From TOLSYN sp963849065 (GTDB lineage: Bacteria > Acidobacteriota > Terriglobia > Terriglobales > Acidobacteriaceae): a stretch of 64,000 nucleotides of DNA. The position numbers and the translations under genes were made by a program. The stretch is from contig CAWKFM010000001.1 in assembly GCA_963849065.1 (NCBI GenBank), positions 248,001 to 312,000 on the forward strand, read 5' to 3'. Numbering within the stretch: position 1 is the first letter of the stretch; the number at the start of each line of letters is the position of its first letter. Below the pieces are notes generated by a model. That model saw nothing but the letters and a program-made list of their open reading frames with translations. It was not told the DNA's origin and ran no database searches. Below, piece by piece: positions 63,214 to 64,000 of the stretch.

Positions 63214-64000
63214 CTAGTTCACCGAATTAAACATCGGCGTGCTCAGCGACTCCGCTTCATGCAGCGGAGCCCGCTTCCCGGCTTTGCGCCCGCGTGCGCC
63301 CTGGTTGCCGTCCACCTTGAACTTCGACACCACCTGCTGCAGGTCGAACGCCAGGCTCGACAAATCCTGGCAGGCCTTGGCCGACTCCTCCGCGCTCACC
63401 GCCGACTGCTGCACCATCTTGGAAATCTGCTCCATGTTGCCGTTCACCTGCTCGGTGGCCGCGGCCTGTTCGGTTGCCGCCGTGGCAATGTGGGTAATCA
63501 TCTCGTGCTGGGTTCCCGCCGCGGTGATGATTGAGCTCAGAACCTCGCCCGCCTTGCTGGCCGCTTCCACTCCGGAGTCCACCCGTCCGGTCTCGGCGCG
63601 CATGGCATCCACGGCCGCCTTGGTCTCATGCTGGATGGTCTCGATCATGCCGGCGATTTCCTTGGTCGCCGTGGTGGTGCGCTCGGCCAGCTTGCGCACC
63701 TCGTCGGCCACTACGGCAAAGCCGCGTCCCTGCTCTCCGGCGCGCGCCGCTTCGATGGCCGCATTCAGCGCCAGCAGGTTGGTCTGGTCGGCAATGTCGT
63801 CGATGGTGCCGATGATCCTGCCGATCGAGTCGCTCGATTTTCCCAGCTCCTCGATCTTGTGCGCCGTGCCCCGGGTCGAATCCGCCAGTTCGCGGATCAC
63901 CACTATGGTCTCCTCCACAATCTTGCCGCCGTCGATGGCGATCTTGCCCGAGACCATGGCGTTATCCGCCGCCTGGGTGCTGTTGTCGCTCACCTGCTGC
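63214..64000 (-). CDS. Methyl-accepting chemotaxis protein (C-terminal part)
   Basis: The frame continues beyond the right end of the window, so only the signalling domain is seen. The conserved hairpin tip IADQTNLLALNAAIEAARAGE and FAVVADEVRKLAERTTTATKEI binds CheA and CheW. Flanking coiled coils carry Glu/Gln methylation sites, and a short Lys-rich tail ends the protein. The membrane and sensor regions are outside the window. Confidence 0.95.
   Translation of the reverse strand, partial: QQVSDNSTQAADNAMVSGKIAIDGGKIVEETIVVIRELADSTRGTAHKIEELGKSSDSIGRIIGTIDDIADQTNLLALNAAIEAARAGEQGRGFAVVADEVRKLAERTTTATKEIAGMIETIQHETKAAVDAMRAETGRVDSGVEAASKAGEVLSSIITAAGTQHEMITHIATAATEQAAATEQVNGNMEQISKMVQQSAVSAEESAKACQDLSSLAFDLQQVVSKFKVDGNQGARGRKAGKRAPLHEAESLSTPMFNSVN

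Overview
The window looks like a chromosomal segment of an Acidobacteriota bacterium (Terriglobia/Acidobacteriaceae-Koribacteraceae type). This is inferred from the high GC content, the mix of housekeeping families, and above all a tandem-domain NAD+-I (nadA-motif) riboswitch in front of nadA, an RNA class I know only from this phylum. There is no prophage, integron, CRISPR array, rRNA or recognisable tRNA. Most of the sequence is vertically inherited core genome, salted with toxin-antitoxin modules, decayed genes and short palindromic repeats.

Layout. 1-2.3 kb: the 5' end of a probable F0 ATP-synthase b subunit, then hfq-hflX. 2.5-7.2 kb: the electron-transfer flavoprotein block (etfB, a small membrane protein, etfA, ETF-quinone oxidoreductase). 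7.2-10.1 kb: moaA, riboswitch-nadA and a DUF2203 gene. 10.2-19 kb: small beta-barrel proteins, an alanine-glyoxylate type aminotransferase, a YceH-like regulator, two large beta-propeller lipoproteins and a few envelope hypotheticals. 19.2-24.3 kb: a PHP-domain protein coupled to a GT4 glycosyltransferase, a DUF2905 protein and a membrane-embedded spermidine-synthase-like protein. 24.4-29.1 kb: xseA and the c-di-AMP/peptidoglycan operon cdaA-cdaR-glmM. 29.1-38 kb: a DUF433/DUF5615 toxin-antitoxin pair, a response regulator with a zinc-ribbon tail, polA, a broken GT87-type membrane glycosyltransferase, queA, a class II aldolase, a nitroreductase and a Phd/PIN toxin-antitoxin pair. 38-45.2 kb: mltG, an Rsm22-type methyltransferase, an orphan OmpR regulator and the heme genes hemE-hemH-(hyp)-hemY. 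45.2-51.4 kb: a decayed RelE toxin with an apparently intact antitoxin, purH, regulators, a YkgJ-type protein and an M48-like protease. 51.4-57.9 kb: three-gene pyridine nucleotide transhydrogenase, a histidine kinase/response regulator pair, tatA and DUF309. 57.9-64 kb: two secreted proteins that share a C-terminal module, a two-CCG-domain iron-sulfur oxidoreductase, a DUF2164 protein and the C-terminal part of a chemotaxis receptor.

The most unusual feature is a family of short palindromes (arm consensus GTGCCCCATATCTGCC / GGCAGATGTGGGG with a TTGACTTTG tail), all in the same orientation. They occur between genes and also in frame inside two conserved enzymes, glmM and queA, where they add roughly 25-30 residues to loops. 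A second 51-nt repeat is nested inside the glmM copy and recurs elsewhere in the window. Other points of interest are the riboswitch that overlaps the longest-ORF start of nadA, a DNA polymerase I whose proofreading motifs are eroded, and two genes carrying both a nonsense codon and a frameshift.
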